A DNA stretch of 48,773 bases from NCBI GenBank assembly GCA_023426505.1, contig JAFAAP010000047.1, positions 1 to 48,773 of the forward strand, in the 5' to 3' direction. Shown piece after piece: positions 1 through 7,999 of this stretch; positions within the stretch are counted from its first letter, which is position 1, and every line of letters starts with the position of its first letter. Origin of the DNA: Pseudomonadota bacterium (GTDB taxonomy: Bacteria > Pseudomonadota > Alphaproteobacteria > Rhizobiales > Beijerinckiaceae). Made by a program: the position numbers and the translations under genes. The notes below the pieces were generated by a model. That model searched no databases. It was not told the origin of the DNA and saw nothing but the letters and a program-made list of their open reading frames with translations.

Positions 1-4
1 GGCC

Positions 5-49
5 GGGAAGGGGATCCAGGACCTGCGCCGGAGAGTGGATCCCCTTCCC
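5..49. repeat. intergenic hairpin repeat, BamHI-site type
   Basis: A perfect 14-base inverted repeat (5-18 against 36-49, right arm TGGATCCCCTTCCC) with a 17-base loop lies upstream of hemW. The 15-mer GTGGATCCCCTTCCC recurs at 28292-28306, also followed by a GGATGACAC-type end, so this is one copy of a dispersed intergenic element. The copy probably begins before the window. It may act as a terminator for the gene before hemW, but there is no T run. Confidence 0.7.
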
Positions 50-139
50 TCGCTTCGCTCGCCGGGGATGACACGGAGGGTGGCCGAATGCGGCACCGGC
101 GAGGGTGACGTTTCGGGCCGGAACTGCCATATACGGCCC

Positions 140-1300
140 ATGATCGAGCATCCGACGCGCGATGCGGGCTTCGGCGTCTACGTCCACTGGCCCTTCTGCG
201 CCTCCAAGTGTCCCTATTGCGACTTCAACAGCCATGTCCGCCATCAGCCAGTGGACCAGGAGCGGTTTCTGGCGGCCTTCCGGCGGGAGATCGCCCACAC
301 GGCTGCGCGCATTCCGGGCCGGACGGTGACCAGCATCTTCTTCGGCGGCGGCACGCCCTCGCTGATGAAGCCCGAAACGGTCGGGGCGATTCTCGACGCC
401 ATCGGGGGCGCCTGGAGCGTCGATCCGGGCGCCGAGGTGACGCTCGAGGCCAACCCGACCAGCGTCGAGGCCGAACGCTTCCGCGGCTACCGGACGGCCG
501 GCATCAACCGGGTCTCGCTGGGCGTGCAGGCGCTCAATGATCCGGACCTGCGCCGCCTGGGCCGCATGCATTCGGTCGATGAGGCGCTGGCAGCGGTGAA
601 GATCGCGGCCTCGATCTTCGAGCGCTATTCCTTCGATCTGATCTATGCCCGTCCGAACCAGACGCCAGAGGATTGGTGCGCGGAGCTGAAGCAGGCGATC
701 GGCCATGCGGTCGAGCACCTGTCGCTCTACCAGCTCACCATCGAGCCCGGCACCTGGTTCCAACGCCTCTACGATGCCGGCAAGATCACGACTCCCGACG
801 AGGAGACGGGGCGCGCGCTCTACGACGTCACGCAGGAGGTCTGCGAGGCTCATGGTCTGCCGGCCTACGAGATCTCGAACCACGCGCGGCCCGGCGCGGA
901 ATCGCGCCACAACCTCGTTTACTGGCGCTACGGCGAATATGCGGGCATTGGGCCCGGCGCCCACGGACGCCTCGTCACCGGCAATGCACGCCTCGCCACC
1001 GCCACGGAGAAGCACCCCGAGACCTGGCTCGAACAGGTGGAGCGCGAGGGTCACGGCGTCGTCGAGGAGGAGATCCTCACGTCCGAAGCCGAGGGCGACG
1101 AGTTCCTGCTCATGGGGCTTCGCCTGAAGGAGGGCATCGATCCCCGGCGCTTCACGGCTTTCACAGGACACGAGCTCAGCCCTCGCAGGCTGCGGACGCT
1201 CGAAGAGGAAGGCCTGATCCGCATGGACGGCACGCGGCTCGCCGTGACGCCGAGGGGCTTTCCGGTGCTGAACGCGGTGATCGCGGAGCTGGCGGCGTAA
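140..1300 (+). CDS. hemW: HemW, radical SAM heme chaperone (HemN-like)
   Basis: This 386-residue protein belongs to the HemN/HemW radical SAM family. The 4Fe-4S motif CxxxCxxC is at C20, C24 and C27, followed by D-F. True coproporphyrinogen III dehydrogenases (HemN) carry a fourth Cys there, so this is the HemW type, a heme-binding chaperone thought to deliver heme to respiratory enzymes. The GGGTPS motif typical of the family is at about residues 71-76, and a winged-helix C-terminal domain completes it. ATG 140 is chosen because the protein family begins a few residues before the Y-V-H-W-P-F-C segment; the open frame extends to 35 with no family similarity. No strong ribosome site is visible. 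In many alphaproteobacteria hemW follows rdgB, which would lie just before the window. Confidence 0.9.
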   Translation: MIEHPTRDAGFGVYVHWPFCASKCPYCDFNSHVRHQPVDQERFLAAFRREIAHTAARIPGRTVTSIFFGGGTPSLMKPETVGAILDAIGGAWSVDPGAEVTLEANPTSVEAERFRGYRTAGINRVSLGVQALNDPDLRRLGRMHSVDEALAAVKIAASIFERYSFDLIYARPNQTPEDWCAELKQAIGHAVEHLSLYQLTIEPGTWFQRLYDAGKITTPDEETGRALYDVTQEVCEAHGLPAYEISNHARPGAESRHNLVYWRYGEYAGIGPGAHGRLVTGNARLATATEKHPETWLEQVEREGHGVVEEEILTSEAEGDEFLLMGLRLKEGIDPRRFTAFTGHELSPRRLRTLEEEGLIRMDGTRLAVTPRGFPVLNAVIAELAA

Positions 1301-1308
1301 ACCTCGAC

Positions 1309-1410
1309 CGTCATCCCGGCGAAGGCCGGGACCCAGAAACACCACGAACTCCATTTTGGCGAAGGTCGTGGTTATGGGTTCCGGGCTACGCTGCGCGGCC
1401 CGGAATGACG
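1309..1410. repeat. dispersed intergenic mosaic repeat, copy 2
   Basis: The 102-base gap between hemW and gshB is almost wholly an imperfect inverted repeat bounded by CGTCATCCCGG and CCGGAATGACG. It contains an inner GGTTATGGGTTCCGGG block also seen near 21594-21605. The genes on either side converge, so the folded RNA could end transcription from both. The same CGTCATyCCGG/CCGGAATGACG ends occur at 21496-21638 and 24374-24409. Confidence 0.75.
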
Positions 1411-1417
1411 CAGCAAA

Positions 1418-2362
1418 TTACCCCTGCACCTTCCCCTCGATCACGTCCCACACCTGGCCCGTGAGGTCCGGTCCGCCGAGGCGCTTGATGGCGCGCAGGC
1501 CCGTGGGAGCCGTGACGTTGATCTCGGTGAGGTTGCCGTCGATCACGTCGATGCCCACGAGGATCAGGCCCATGCGCTTCAGGTCGGGCCCGATGGTCTC
1601 GCAGATCTCCCGCTCGCGCGGGCTCAGGTCCGTGGGTTTCGCGGCGCCGCCGCGCACCATGTTGGAGCGGATGTCATTGGCGGCCGGAACGCGGTTGACG
1701 GCGCCCGCCGCCTCGCCGTCGATGAGGATGATGCGCTTGTCGCCTTCCGTCACCTTCGGCAGGAACTTCTGGATCACCCAGGGCTCACGGAAGGTGGCGG
1801 CGAAGAGATCGTAGAGCGAGCCGAAGTTCGGATCCTCACGACCGATCTTGAACACGCTCGCGCCGCCGTGGCCGTAGAGCGGCTTCATCACCACGTCCCC
1901 GTGCTCGCGCCGGAACTCCTCGATCTCCGCCTTGTCGCGGGAGATCAGGGTCGTGGGCATGAGATGCGGGAAATGCGTCACGAAGAGCTTTTCGGGCGCG
2001 TTGCGCACATGGGCGGGATCGTTGACCACCAGCGTCTTCGGGTGGATCCGCTCCAGCATGTGGGTCGCCGTGATGTAGGCGAGGTCGAAGGGCGGGTCCT
2101 GGCGCATGAGCACCACGTCGACGCCCGAGAGATCCACGCGCTGGGCCTCGCCCAGCGTGTAGTGGTCGCCCTCGACGTCGCGCGCCTCGACGGGTTCGGC
2201 CATCGCGGTCACGGCGCCGTCGCGCATGGACAGGCGGTCGGGGGTGTAGTGCAGGAGGCGGTGACCGCGCCGCTGCGCCTCGAGCATCAACCCGAAGCCC
2301 GTATCGCCCGCGATCTTGATGGTTCGGATGTGGTCCATCTGGACCGCGACGGTCAGGGTCAT
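1418..2362 (-). CDS. gshB: glutathione synthetase GshB
   Basis: The 314-residue product is a full-length prokaryotic glutathione synthetase, which joins gamma-glutamylcysteine and glycine using ATP in the cytosol. The N-terminal domain begins with the typical VAVQMDHI segment. The ATP-grasp part shows VMKPLYGHGGASVF (the flexible glycine loop), VIQKFLP, and the metal-binding end GIDVI..LTEINVTAPTG. It starts at ATG 2362 with no neighbour upstream on the same strand. In many alphaproteobacteria gshB directly follows yraN; here a lipid-kinase, DUF1127 and LysR segment lies between them. Confidence 0.93.
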   Translation of the reverse strand: MTLTVAVQMDHIRTIKIAGDTGFGLMLEAQRRGHRLLHYTPDRLSMRDGAVTAMAEPVEARDVEGDHYTLGEAQRVDLSGVDVVLMRQDPPFDLAYITATHMLERIHPKTLVVNDPAHVRNAPEKLFVTHFPHLMPTTLISRDKAEIEEFRREHGDVVMKPLYGHGGASVFKIGREDPNFGSLYDLFAATFREPWVIQKFLPKVTEGDKRIILIDGEAAGAVNRVPAANDIRSNMVRGGAAKPTDLSPREREICETIGPDLKRMGLILVGIDVIDGNLTEINVTAPTGLRAIKRLGGPDLTGQVWDVIEGKVQG

Positions 2363-2514
2363 GCGTGTGCCTCCATGGGAACGGCGGTTATTGGCCCGAA
2401 ATCGGCCCTTGGCAACAGGGCAGTCATGTCCGGTGAACGAAAAGGCGCGGGGCCGCGTTGTTTCCTGCCCCGCTTCGGGGTTCCGCCACCTTGCCGTCAG
2501 GCTTCATCGTCCAC

Positions 2515-3396
2515 ATGTCATCATCCATGCAGCGCCGCGCCCTTCTCATCGTCAATTCCAAGAGCCGCAGCGGCGAAGCCCAGTGCAAGACCGCCATCGA
2601 GCGCCTGAAGGCGCACGGCATCGAGCCATTCCACGTGGAATGCGGCCGTCGCGAGGACCTGTCGCCCCTGATCGTCAAGAACGCCCACAAGGTGAACTGC
2701 GTCGTCGTGGGCGGCGGGGACGGCACCATCAACGCGGCGGCGCTTGGGGTGATCGAGGCGGGACTGCCGCTCGGCATCCTGCCGCTCGGCACGGCGAACG
2801 ACCTCGCCCGCACTCTGGATATCCCGTTCGACCTCGACGGCGCGGCCGACATCATCGCGGCGGGGAAGACACGCAGGATCGACCTCGGCCTCGTCAATGG
2901 CGAGCCCTTCTTCAACGTGGCGAGCATCGGCCTCTCGGCGGAGCTGGCGCAGAAGCTCACGCGCGACATCAAGCGCCGCTGGGGTCGGCTCGGCTACGCG
3001 CTGGTGGCCATCAAGGTGCTGATGCAGGCGCGTCCCTTCGGCGCGACCATCACGAGCGAGACGGAATCGGTGCACGTGAGGACGCTGCAGATCGCGGTGG
3101 GCAACGGGCGCTTCTACGGCGGCGGCAACGCCGTCGAGAAGAACGCGGCCATCGACGACCAGCACCTCGATCTCTACAGCCTCGAGCTGGAAAAGGCCTG
3201 GAAGCTCGCCCTGATGGCCAAGTCCTTCCGCTATGGCGAGCACGGCGCCTGGGACGAGGTACGCGCGGTGCGCGCCAGGGAATTCGACATCCGCACCCGG
3301 CGTCCGCGCTCCGTCAACGCCGATGGCGAGATCGTCACGCAGACGCCGGCGCATTTTTCCATCAAACCCTGCGCGGTCACTGTCTTCGCCCCTTAA
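2515..3396 (+). CDS. diacylglycerol kinase-like lipid kinase (YegS/BmrU family)
   Basis: The product (293 residues from ATG 2515) has the DAGK catalytic domain: N-terminal LLIVNSKSRSG, the nucleotide-binding GGGDGTINAAALG at about residues 65-77, and the substrate-loop motif LGTANDLAR at about 90-98. These are the signatures of bacterial lipid kinases that phosphorylate diacylglycerol or related lipids at the inner membrane; the exact substrate cannot be read from sequence. ATG 2527 is an alternative start, and the open frame reaches back to 2458 without family similarity. It stands alone, transcribed away from gshB. Confidence 0.82.
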   Translation: MSSSMQRRALLIVNSKSRSGEAQCKTAIERLKAHGIEPFHVECGRREDLSPLIVKNAHKVNCVVVGGGDGTINAAALGVIEAGLPLGILPLGTANDLARTLDIPFDLDGAADIIAAGKTRRIDLGLVNGEPFFNVASIGLSAELAQKLTRDIKRRWGRLGYALVAIKVLMQARPFGATITSETESVHVRTLQIAVGNGRFYGGGNAVEKNAAIDDQHLDLYSLELEKAWKLALMAKSFRYGEHGAWDEVRAVRAREFDIRTRRPRSVNADGEIVTQTPAHFSIKPCAVTVFAP

Positions 3397-3419
3397 GGCG
3401 CAGACTGGACGCAAGGGCG

Positions 3420-3707
3420 TCACCGCCACTCGACGAGGGAGTGCGGCAGGGGCGCCGAGGAAACCTCGTCGCTGGCCGGCCGAATCCGTTCGTCCGACCG
3501 GCCGTAACGCAGGGCGCCCTCTGCGCTGCCGCGCGTGAGGCCGATATCGTGCAGGGCCGCGTCGTCCAGGGAGGCCAGCGCCCGCATGTCGCGACGGACG
3601 CGGAATTCCCGGGCGACGACCTCGACGATCCGGGCCAGCAGGGGGCGGGTCTCCCGCGAGGTCAGGGGCTGGCGGACGGTGGTGCAGGTGGTCATGGTCG
3701 CGGACAT
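3420..3707 (-). CDS. DUF1127 small protein
   Basis: This 95-residue protein carries a DUF1127 (YjiS-like) core at about residues 32-66, with R-R-D-M-R-A-L-A-S-L-D-D-A-A-L-H-D-I-G-L-T-R. Such small arginine-rich proteins are abundant in Rhizobiales; some are linked to RNA or small-RNA turnover and phosphate or carbon metabolism, but the role of this one is unknown. ATG 3707 is chosen because GGAGG lies five bases before it; ATGs at 3722 and 3719 are in frame but lack such a site. The protein is longer than the usual 45-70 residues, with extra N- and C-terminal tails. It is divergent from the LysR gene. Confidence 0.8.
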   Translation of the reverse strand: MSATMTTCTTVRQPLTSRETRPLLARIVEVVAREFRVRRDMRALASLDDAALHDIGLTRGSAEGALRYGRSDERIRPASDEVSSAPLPHSLVEWR

Positions 3708-3809
3708 GGATTCCTCCATCATTTGGATGCCGGAGGCTTCGTCAGGCGTTCCTCAGCGGCGATGAGAAGACTTTAGAACTGCCGCTTGCATAACGGAAAC
3801 GAATGTTCA

Positions 3810-3824
3810 TTATATCGAAGATAA
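3810..3824 (+). promoter_or_regulatory. candidate LysR-type operator (T-N11-A)
   Basis: TTAT-N7-ATAA is a perfect dyad in an A+T-rich patch between the divergent DUF1127 and LysR genes and contains the T-N11-A core used by LysR regulators (T3811, A3823). It lies just upstream of the lysR ribosome site, as expected for autoregulation and control of the divergent gene. The assignment is by pattern and position only. Confidence 0.45.
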
Positions 3825-3846
3825 TTGACCGTTATGGAGGCGATTC

Positions 3847-4719
3847 ATGCCGCACAACCTCGACATCAGCCAGATCAGAGCGTTCGTGACCGTGGTGGAT
3901 TCCGGCGGCATGACGGCCGCCGGGAACGTTCTCAACCTCACCCAGGCGGCGGTCAGCCAGCAGGTCAAGCGGCTCGAGGAGATGCTGGGCGAGGAACTCA
4001 TCACCCGCGACCGGCGCGGCATGAAGCTCACGAGCGCGGGCGAGCGCCTGTTCGGACGCGCCAAGCGGCTGCTCGCCCTTAACGATGAGATCTGGACCGA
4101 GATGACGACGCCGGTCTACGAGGGCGAGGTGCGGCTCGGCATCCCGAGCGACATCATCACGACCTATCTGCCGACCTTCCTGAAGAACTTCGCCCGCAGC
4201 TACCCCAAGGTGCAGGTGTGCCTGCGCAGCGGGTCGAGCGCGAAGCTGCGCTCGGAACTCGCCGCCGGCAAGGTCGACATGGTGCTCGCGACCGAGCTCG
4301 CCTGCGATCCCGACGGCGAGAACCTGATCATGGACCGGCTCGTCTGGGTCGGCGCCCCGGGCGGCGAGGCCGCCTACCAGCGGCCGTTGCCCGTCTCCAT
4401 CGGCTGCTCCGACTGCGCCTTCCGCGCGCCCGTTCGCGATGCGCTGCAGCAGGCCGGCATCGAATGGCGCTCGGTGTCGGAGGTGACGAACACCACCGCC
4501 CAGGTGGCGACGGTGGCGGCCGACATCGCCGTCATGGCCTGGATGGCGTCGACGGTTCCCGAAGGTCTGGAGGTGCTGGGGCGCGACTCCGGCCTGCCGC
4601 CGCTCCCGCCCTTCACGGTCAACCTCTACCTGCCGAAGGCCGGCGGCAGCGCCATCGTGCAGGAGCTGGCGCGCCATGTCCGCCAGGCGCTGTCCGCCCC
4701 GCGGCGCATGGTGGCCTAA
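3847..4719 (+). CDS. LysR family transcriptional regulator
   Basis: The 290-residue product has the usual length and layout: an N-terminal winged helix-turn-helix (about residues 5-64, with N-L-T-Q-A-A-V-S-Q-Q-V-K-R-L-E) and a substrate-binding-like effector domain from about residue 90 (EVRLGIPSD...). GGAGG at 3836-3840, six bases before ATG 3847, fixes the start. The inducer is unknown. The divergent DUF1127 gene and the T-N11-A dyad between them suggest it controls that gene and itself. Its stop overlaps the stop of convergent yraN by four bases. Confidence 0.92.
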   Translation: MPHNLDISQIRAFVTVVDSGGMTAAGNVLNLTQAAVSQQVKRLEEMLGEELITRDRRGMKLTSAGERLFGRAKRLLALNDEIWTEMTTPVYEGEVRLGIPSDIITTYLPTFLKNFARSYPKVQVCLRSGSSAKLRSELAAGKVDMVLATELACDPDGENLIMDRLVWVGAPGGEAAYQRPLPVSIGCSDCAFRAPVRDALQQAGIEWRSVSEVTNTTAQVATVAADIAVMAWMASTVPEGLEVLGRDSGLPPLPPFTVNLYLPKAGGSAIVQELARHVRQALSAPRRMVA

Positions 4720-5093
4720 CCCATCTCCAGCTCGAACGCCGCCGGCAGGTGCTTCGGCCAGCGGCGGGGCGCGACGAAGACCGCGTCGGCGCGCCAGGTC
4801 TTGGTAGCGGCCCAGGGATGGCGCGATAGCCATGCCCGCGCCGCGCGCGAGAAGCGGCGGCGCTTGGCGGGCGTGATGGCGGTCAGTGCGTCGTCCATGA
4901 GGCCGCGCGCCTTCACCTCGACGAACGCGATGGTGCCGCCGCGCATGACGATGAGGTCGATTTCGCCGCCGGCGGCCGCATAGCGGCGGGCAAGGGGGCG
5001 ATAGCCCTTCATGAGCAGGAACAGCAGCGCGACCCGCTCGGCCCCGAGGCCGCGCAGGAAGGTGGCGCGCCGCCGTTCGAGAGCGTTCCTCAT
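4716..5093 (-). CDS. yraN: YraN family (UPF0102) nuclease-like protein
   Basis: The 125-residue protein has the UPF0102 restriction-endonuclease-like fold pattern: G-x-x-x-E near the N-terminus, GGEIDLIVMRG, and FVEVKAR (the E-x-K pair). It resembles Holliday-junction-resolvase-type nucleases, but the cellular role is not established. Its ATG overlaps the stop of rsmI in an ATGA, so the two are translationally coupled. An rsmI-yraN pair is a very common arrangement. It meets lysR tail to tail. Confidence 0.88.
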   Translation of the reverse strand: MRNALERRRATFLRGLGAERVALLFLLMKGYRPLARRYAAAGGEIDLIVMRGGTIAFVEVKARGLMDDALTAITPAKRRRFSRAARAWLSRHPWAATKTWRADAVFVAPRRWPKHLPAAFELEMG

Positions 5094-6046
5094 CCGTCCT
5101 TCTTGGCGAGCGCCAGGGCGCGCGCATAGACGTCGCGCTTGGGGATGTCGAGCTCGGCCGCCACGAGGGCCGCCGCATCCTTGATCGAATGATGCTTCAG
5201 CGCCGCCTCCAGCTTGCCGTCGAGGGCCGCGTCGGCCTCGGCCGCATGCATCTCCTTCGAGGCCTCGCCGATCAGCACCACGATCTCGCCCTTGGGCGGT
5301 CCCTCCTCGGCGAATTGCCGGGCGAGTTCCGGAAGGGTGCCGCGCCGGATCGTCTCGAACATCTTGGTGAGCTCGCGCGCCACCACGGCCTGGCGCTCGC
5401 CCAGCACCTCGGCGGCGTCCGCCAGCATCTCGGGCAGGCGGTGCGGGCCCTCGAACAGCATCAGCGTGCCGGGGATCGCGCCGATCTCGGAAAGCCGCGC
5501 GCGCCGTGCGGCGCTCTTTGCCGGCAGGAAGCCCTCGAAGAAGAAGCGGTCGGTGGGCAGGCCCGACACCACGAGCGCCGTGAGGATCGCCGAGGGGCCG
5601 GGGATCGGCGTCACCGGCAGGCCTTCCTCGATGGCGGCCTGCACCAGCTTGTAGCCGGGGTCCGACACCAGCGGCGTGCCGGCATCCGACACCAGCGCCA
5701 GCGCCTGTCCCTCGCGGACGCGCTGCACCATGCGCTCCCGGACCGCCTCGCTCGAATGCTCGTGATAGGCCAGGAGCGGCGTCGTGATGCCGTAATGGGC
5801 GAGGAGCGTCTTGGTCACCCGCGTGTCCTCGGCCAGCACCGCGTCGGCGGCCGCGAGCACGTTCAGGCCGCGAAGGGAAATGTCCTTCAGGTTGCCGATG
5901 GGGGTCGCCACCACGTAGAGGCCGGGAGAGAGCGGTTCCGCCTCGGCCGCGAGGCCGAAGGCCGTGAAGGAATGGACCCGCGTCGGAGCTTCCCGCCGCC
6001 TGGTCCTGTTGTCGATTCTCTGCGTCATCGCCGTCCAGTCTCGCAT
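5090..6046 (-). CDS. rsmI: 16S rRNA 2'-O-ribose C1402 methyltransferase RsmI
   Basis: The product (about 318 residues) is the RsmI tetrapyrrole-methylase-fold enzyme, which methylates the 2'-oxygen of C1402 in 16S rRNA. Typical segments are LYVVATPIGNLKDIS, LAEDTRVTKTLL, ALVSDAGTPLVSDPG and PGPSA. Two in-frame starts are plausible, ATG 6046 and ATG 6028; neither has a strong ribosome site, and the open frame to 6274 lacks family similarity and would overlap the divergent lipoprotein gene. It is coupled to yraN by an ATGA overlap. Confidence 0.92.
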   Translation of the reverse strand: MRDWTAMTQRIDNRTRRREAPTRVHSFTAFGLAAEAEPLSPGLYVVATPIGNLKDISLRGLNVLAAADAVLAEDTRVTKTLLAHYGITTPLLAYHEHSSEAVRERMVQRVREGQALALVSDAGTPLVSDPGYKLVQAAIEEGLPVTPIPGPSAILTALVVSGLPTDRFFFEGFLPAKSAARRARLSEIGAIPGTLMLFEGPHRLPEMLADAAEVLGERQAVVARELTKMFETIRRGTLPELARQFAEEGPPKGEIVVLIGEASKEMHAAEADAALDGKLEAALKHHSIKDAAALVAAELDIPKRDVYARALALAKKDG

Positions 6047-6168
6047 GAAGGACCGCCCGGGCGAAAGCCGGAGGCGGGGCCGAAGGCCTGAAGGATGGAA
6101 ACAATGTTTACTTTTGCCTGCCAGGATGAAGCCCATTGTCGAGGGCTGCTTCCATGGGGGCTTGGGAG

Positions 6169-7461
6169 ATGGCGCGATTTGTGACCGGTTCGAAACGCCG
6201 CGCCTGGGCCGCGGCCCTGATGGCCAGCCTGACGCTCGCCGGCTGCGTCGGCTCGGGCAGCCTGGTTCCGCCACGATCCGTCGGCAGGACGGCGGCGGCC
6301 GCGCCGCCCCCGCCGCCCCAGGTCGAGGAGATCGATCCCGCCGGGCCGGTCGGGTCGATCACGCCGACGTCTCCCGTCGCATCCGCACCGCTCGGGGTTC
6401 CCGGCGGCGCGACGGTCGGGAACGGTCCGGTCCGGATCGCCCTCATCCTCCCGCTCACCGGCCAGGGCCAGAGCGCGGTCGCGGCGCAGAGCCTGAAGAA
6501 CGCCGCCGATCTGGCGCTTTCCGAGTCGCAAGGGACCGACATCACCCTCCTGGTCAAGGACGACCGCGGCACCCCGGAGGGCGCGCGGGAGGCCGCGAGC
6601 CAGGCGGTCGCGGAAGGCGCGGAGCTGATCCTGGGCCCGCTCTTCGCCGGCTCGGTGCAGGCGGCCGGCCAGGTGGCGCGTCAGGCGGGCAGGCCGGTCG
6701 TCGCCCTCTCGACCGACACCGCGGTCGCCGGGCCGGGCGTCTATCTCCTGAGCTTCCTGGTCCAGGCCGAGGTCGACCGCATCGTCGCTTACGCGGCCCA
6801 GCAGGGCCGCCGCTCGGTCGCGGCGCTCGTGCCTGAAAGCACTTACGGCCGCGTGGCCGAGGCGCAGTTCCAGCAGGCGGCCGCCCGCCACGGGCTTCGC
6901 GTCGTCGCCGTCGAGCGCTATCCGGCCGGGCAGCCCCAAGGCGCCGTGCAGCGGCTCGGGCGCGTGATCGCGGGACCGGCGCCGCAGGCGGATTCGGTGT
7001 TCATTCCGGAAAGCGGCGACGGGTTGCCGGCGGTCGCGCAGGCGCTTCAGATGGCCGGGTTCGATGCCCAGCGCGTCAAGCCGCTCGGCACGGGCATCTG
7101 GAACGAGCAGCGGGTCCATGCCCTGCCGGCGCTCCAGGGCGGCTGGTTCGCCGCGCCCGACAACCGCGGCTTCCAGGCCTTCGCGGCGCGTTACCGGGCG
7201 CGGTACAACACGGACCCGATCCGCCTCGCGACGCTCTCCTACGACGCGGTGACGCTCGCGGTGGCGCTCAACCGGGCGCGCGGTCCGCAGCGCTACACGG
7301 AAGGCGTGCTCACCGACCCGGCGGGGTTCGCCGGAGCGGACGGGGTGTTCCGCTTCAAGCCCGACGGCACCAACGACCGGGCGCTCGCCGTGCAGGAGAT
7401 CCGCGACGGCGCCGCCGTGATGGTCAGCAGCGCGCCGCGTGCGCTCATGGCGAGCAACTAG
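6169..7461 (+). CDS. LppC/LpoA-like lipoprotein, penicillin-binding protein activator
   Basis: The product (430 residues from ATG 6169) has a lipoprotein signal with lipobox LAGC (Cys 26), a proline-rich linker, and a type I periplasmic-binding fold (VRIALILPLTGQGQ, ILGPLFAGSV, GTGIWN). This is the LppC family, whose LpoA members activate class A penicillin-binding proteins from the outer membrane; in Rhizobiales it is usually divergent from rsmI, as here. Many databases call such proteins ABC-transporter binding proteins; with a lipobox and no transporter nearby the LppC call is better. In-frame ATGs at 6136 and 6154 are alternatives; 6169 is preferred because GGGGG lies eight bases upstream. 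Confidence 0.82.
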   Translation: MARFVTGSKRRAWAAALMASLTLAGCVGSGSLVPPRSVGRTAAAAPPPPPQVEEIDPAGPVGSITPTSPVASAPLGVPGGATVGNGPVRIALILPLTGQGQSAVAAQSLKNAADLALSESQGTDITLLVKDDRGTPEGAREAASQAVAEGAELILGPLFAGSVQAAGQVARQAGRPVVALSTDTAVAGPGVYLLSFLVQAEVDRIVAYAAQQGRRSVAALVPESTYGRVAEAQFQQAAARHGLRVVAVERYPAGQPQGAVQRLGRVIAGPAPQADSVFIPESGDGLPAVAQALQMAGFDAQRVKPLGTGIWNEQRVHALPALQGGWFAAPDNRGFQAFAARYRARYNTDPIRLATLSYDAVTLAVALNRARGPQRYTEGVLTDPAGFAGADGVFRFKPDGTNDRALAVQEIRDGAAVMVSSAPRALMASN

Positions 7462-7463
7462 AA

Positions 7464-7481
7464 CTGTCACGCGCGTGACAG
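7464..7481. terminator. perfect 18-base palindrome between convergent genes
   Basis: CTGTCACGCGCGTGACAG is a perfect palindrome starting two bases after the LppC-like stop and containing the stop codon of the convergent osmC-type gene. A bidirectional stop for transcription is the simplest reading, but there is no T run, and a protein-binding site is possible. Confidence 0.4.
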
Positions 7482-7976
7482 GGTCGCGCTCAAGTTGGGC
7501 TTGTTGTTGAGGGTCTGGAACACCACGCAATAGCGCTCGGTCAGCTTGAGGAGCTGGTCGACCTTCTCCTGCGGCGCGTCCGTGTCGACCTCGAAGGTGA
7601 GGCGGATGTCCTTGAAGCCGACCGGCGCGGTCTTGTCGACGCCCAGCGTGCCGCGGAAATCGAGGTCGCCCTCCGCCTTCACGGCGCCGTGGCGCAGGTC
7701 GATCTCGAGCGCCGTCGCCACCGCCTTTAGGGTCACGCCCGCGCAGGCCACGAGAGCTTCGAGCAGCATGTCGCCCGAGCACAGCTCCGCGCCCGATCCG
7801 CCTGTCGCCGGATGCAGGCCCGCGACGGCCAGTGCGCGGCCGGTCTCGACCTTGCAGGCGATGTGCTGGTCGTCGAGAGTCCCTTGTGCCTTCAGGGTGA
7901 TGACGGCGGCATTCGGGTCGCTGCGGTATTGGTCCTTCAGCGGCGCCTGCAGGGCGCGCAGTTCGGTTGAGTCCAT
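7467..7976 (-). CDS. OsmC family peroxide-reductase-like protein
   Basis: This 169-residue protein has the OsmC fold. Two Cys in the usual places, C66 (ELCSGDMLLEAL) and C78 (VACAGVTLK), would form the thiol centre that reduces organic hydroperoxides in OsmC/Ohr enzymes. A GGSG segment precedes the first. It lacks the classic Ohr signature, so the general name OsmC is safer than Ohr. It stands upstream of nothing on its strand and converges with the LppC-like gene. An in-vivo substrate cannot be named. Confidence 0.85.
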   Translation of the reverse strand: MDSTELRALQAPLKDQYRSDPNAAVITLKAQGTLDDQHIACKVETGRALAVAGLHPATGGSGAELCSGDMLLEALVACAGVTLKAVATALEIDLRHGAVKAEGDLDFRGTLGVDKTAPVGFKDIRLTFEVDTDAPQEKVDQLLKLTERYCVVFQTLNNKPNLSATLSRA

Positions 7977-7999
7977 GAGCGTCGGTCCTTGGGTTCAAG

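Noticed and set aside
35..139. N-terminal extension of hemW from ATG 35
   Set aside because: The extension is translated intergenic repeat (5-49) and has no similarity to HemW, which starts close to the radical SAM motif.
6136..7461. ABC importer function for the LppC-like lipoprotein
   Set aside because: The fold is a type I periplasmic binding domain, but there are no permease or ATPase genes next to it, it has a lipobox, and its position beside rsmI is that of LppC/LpoA.
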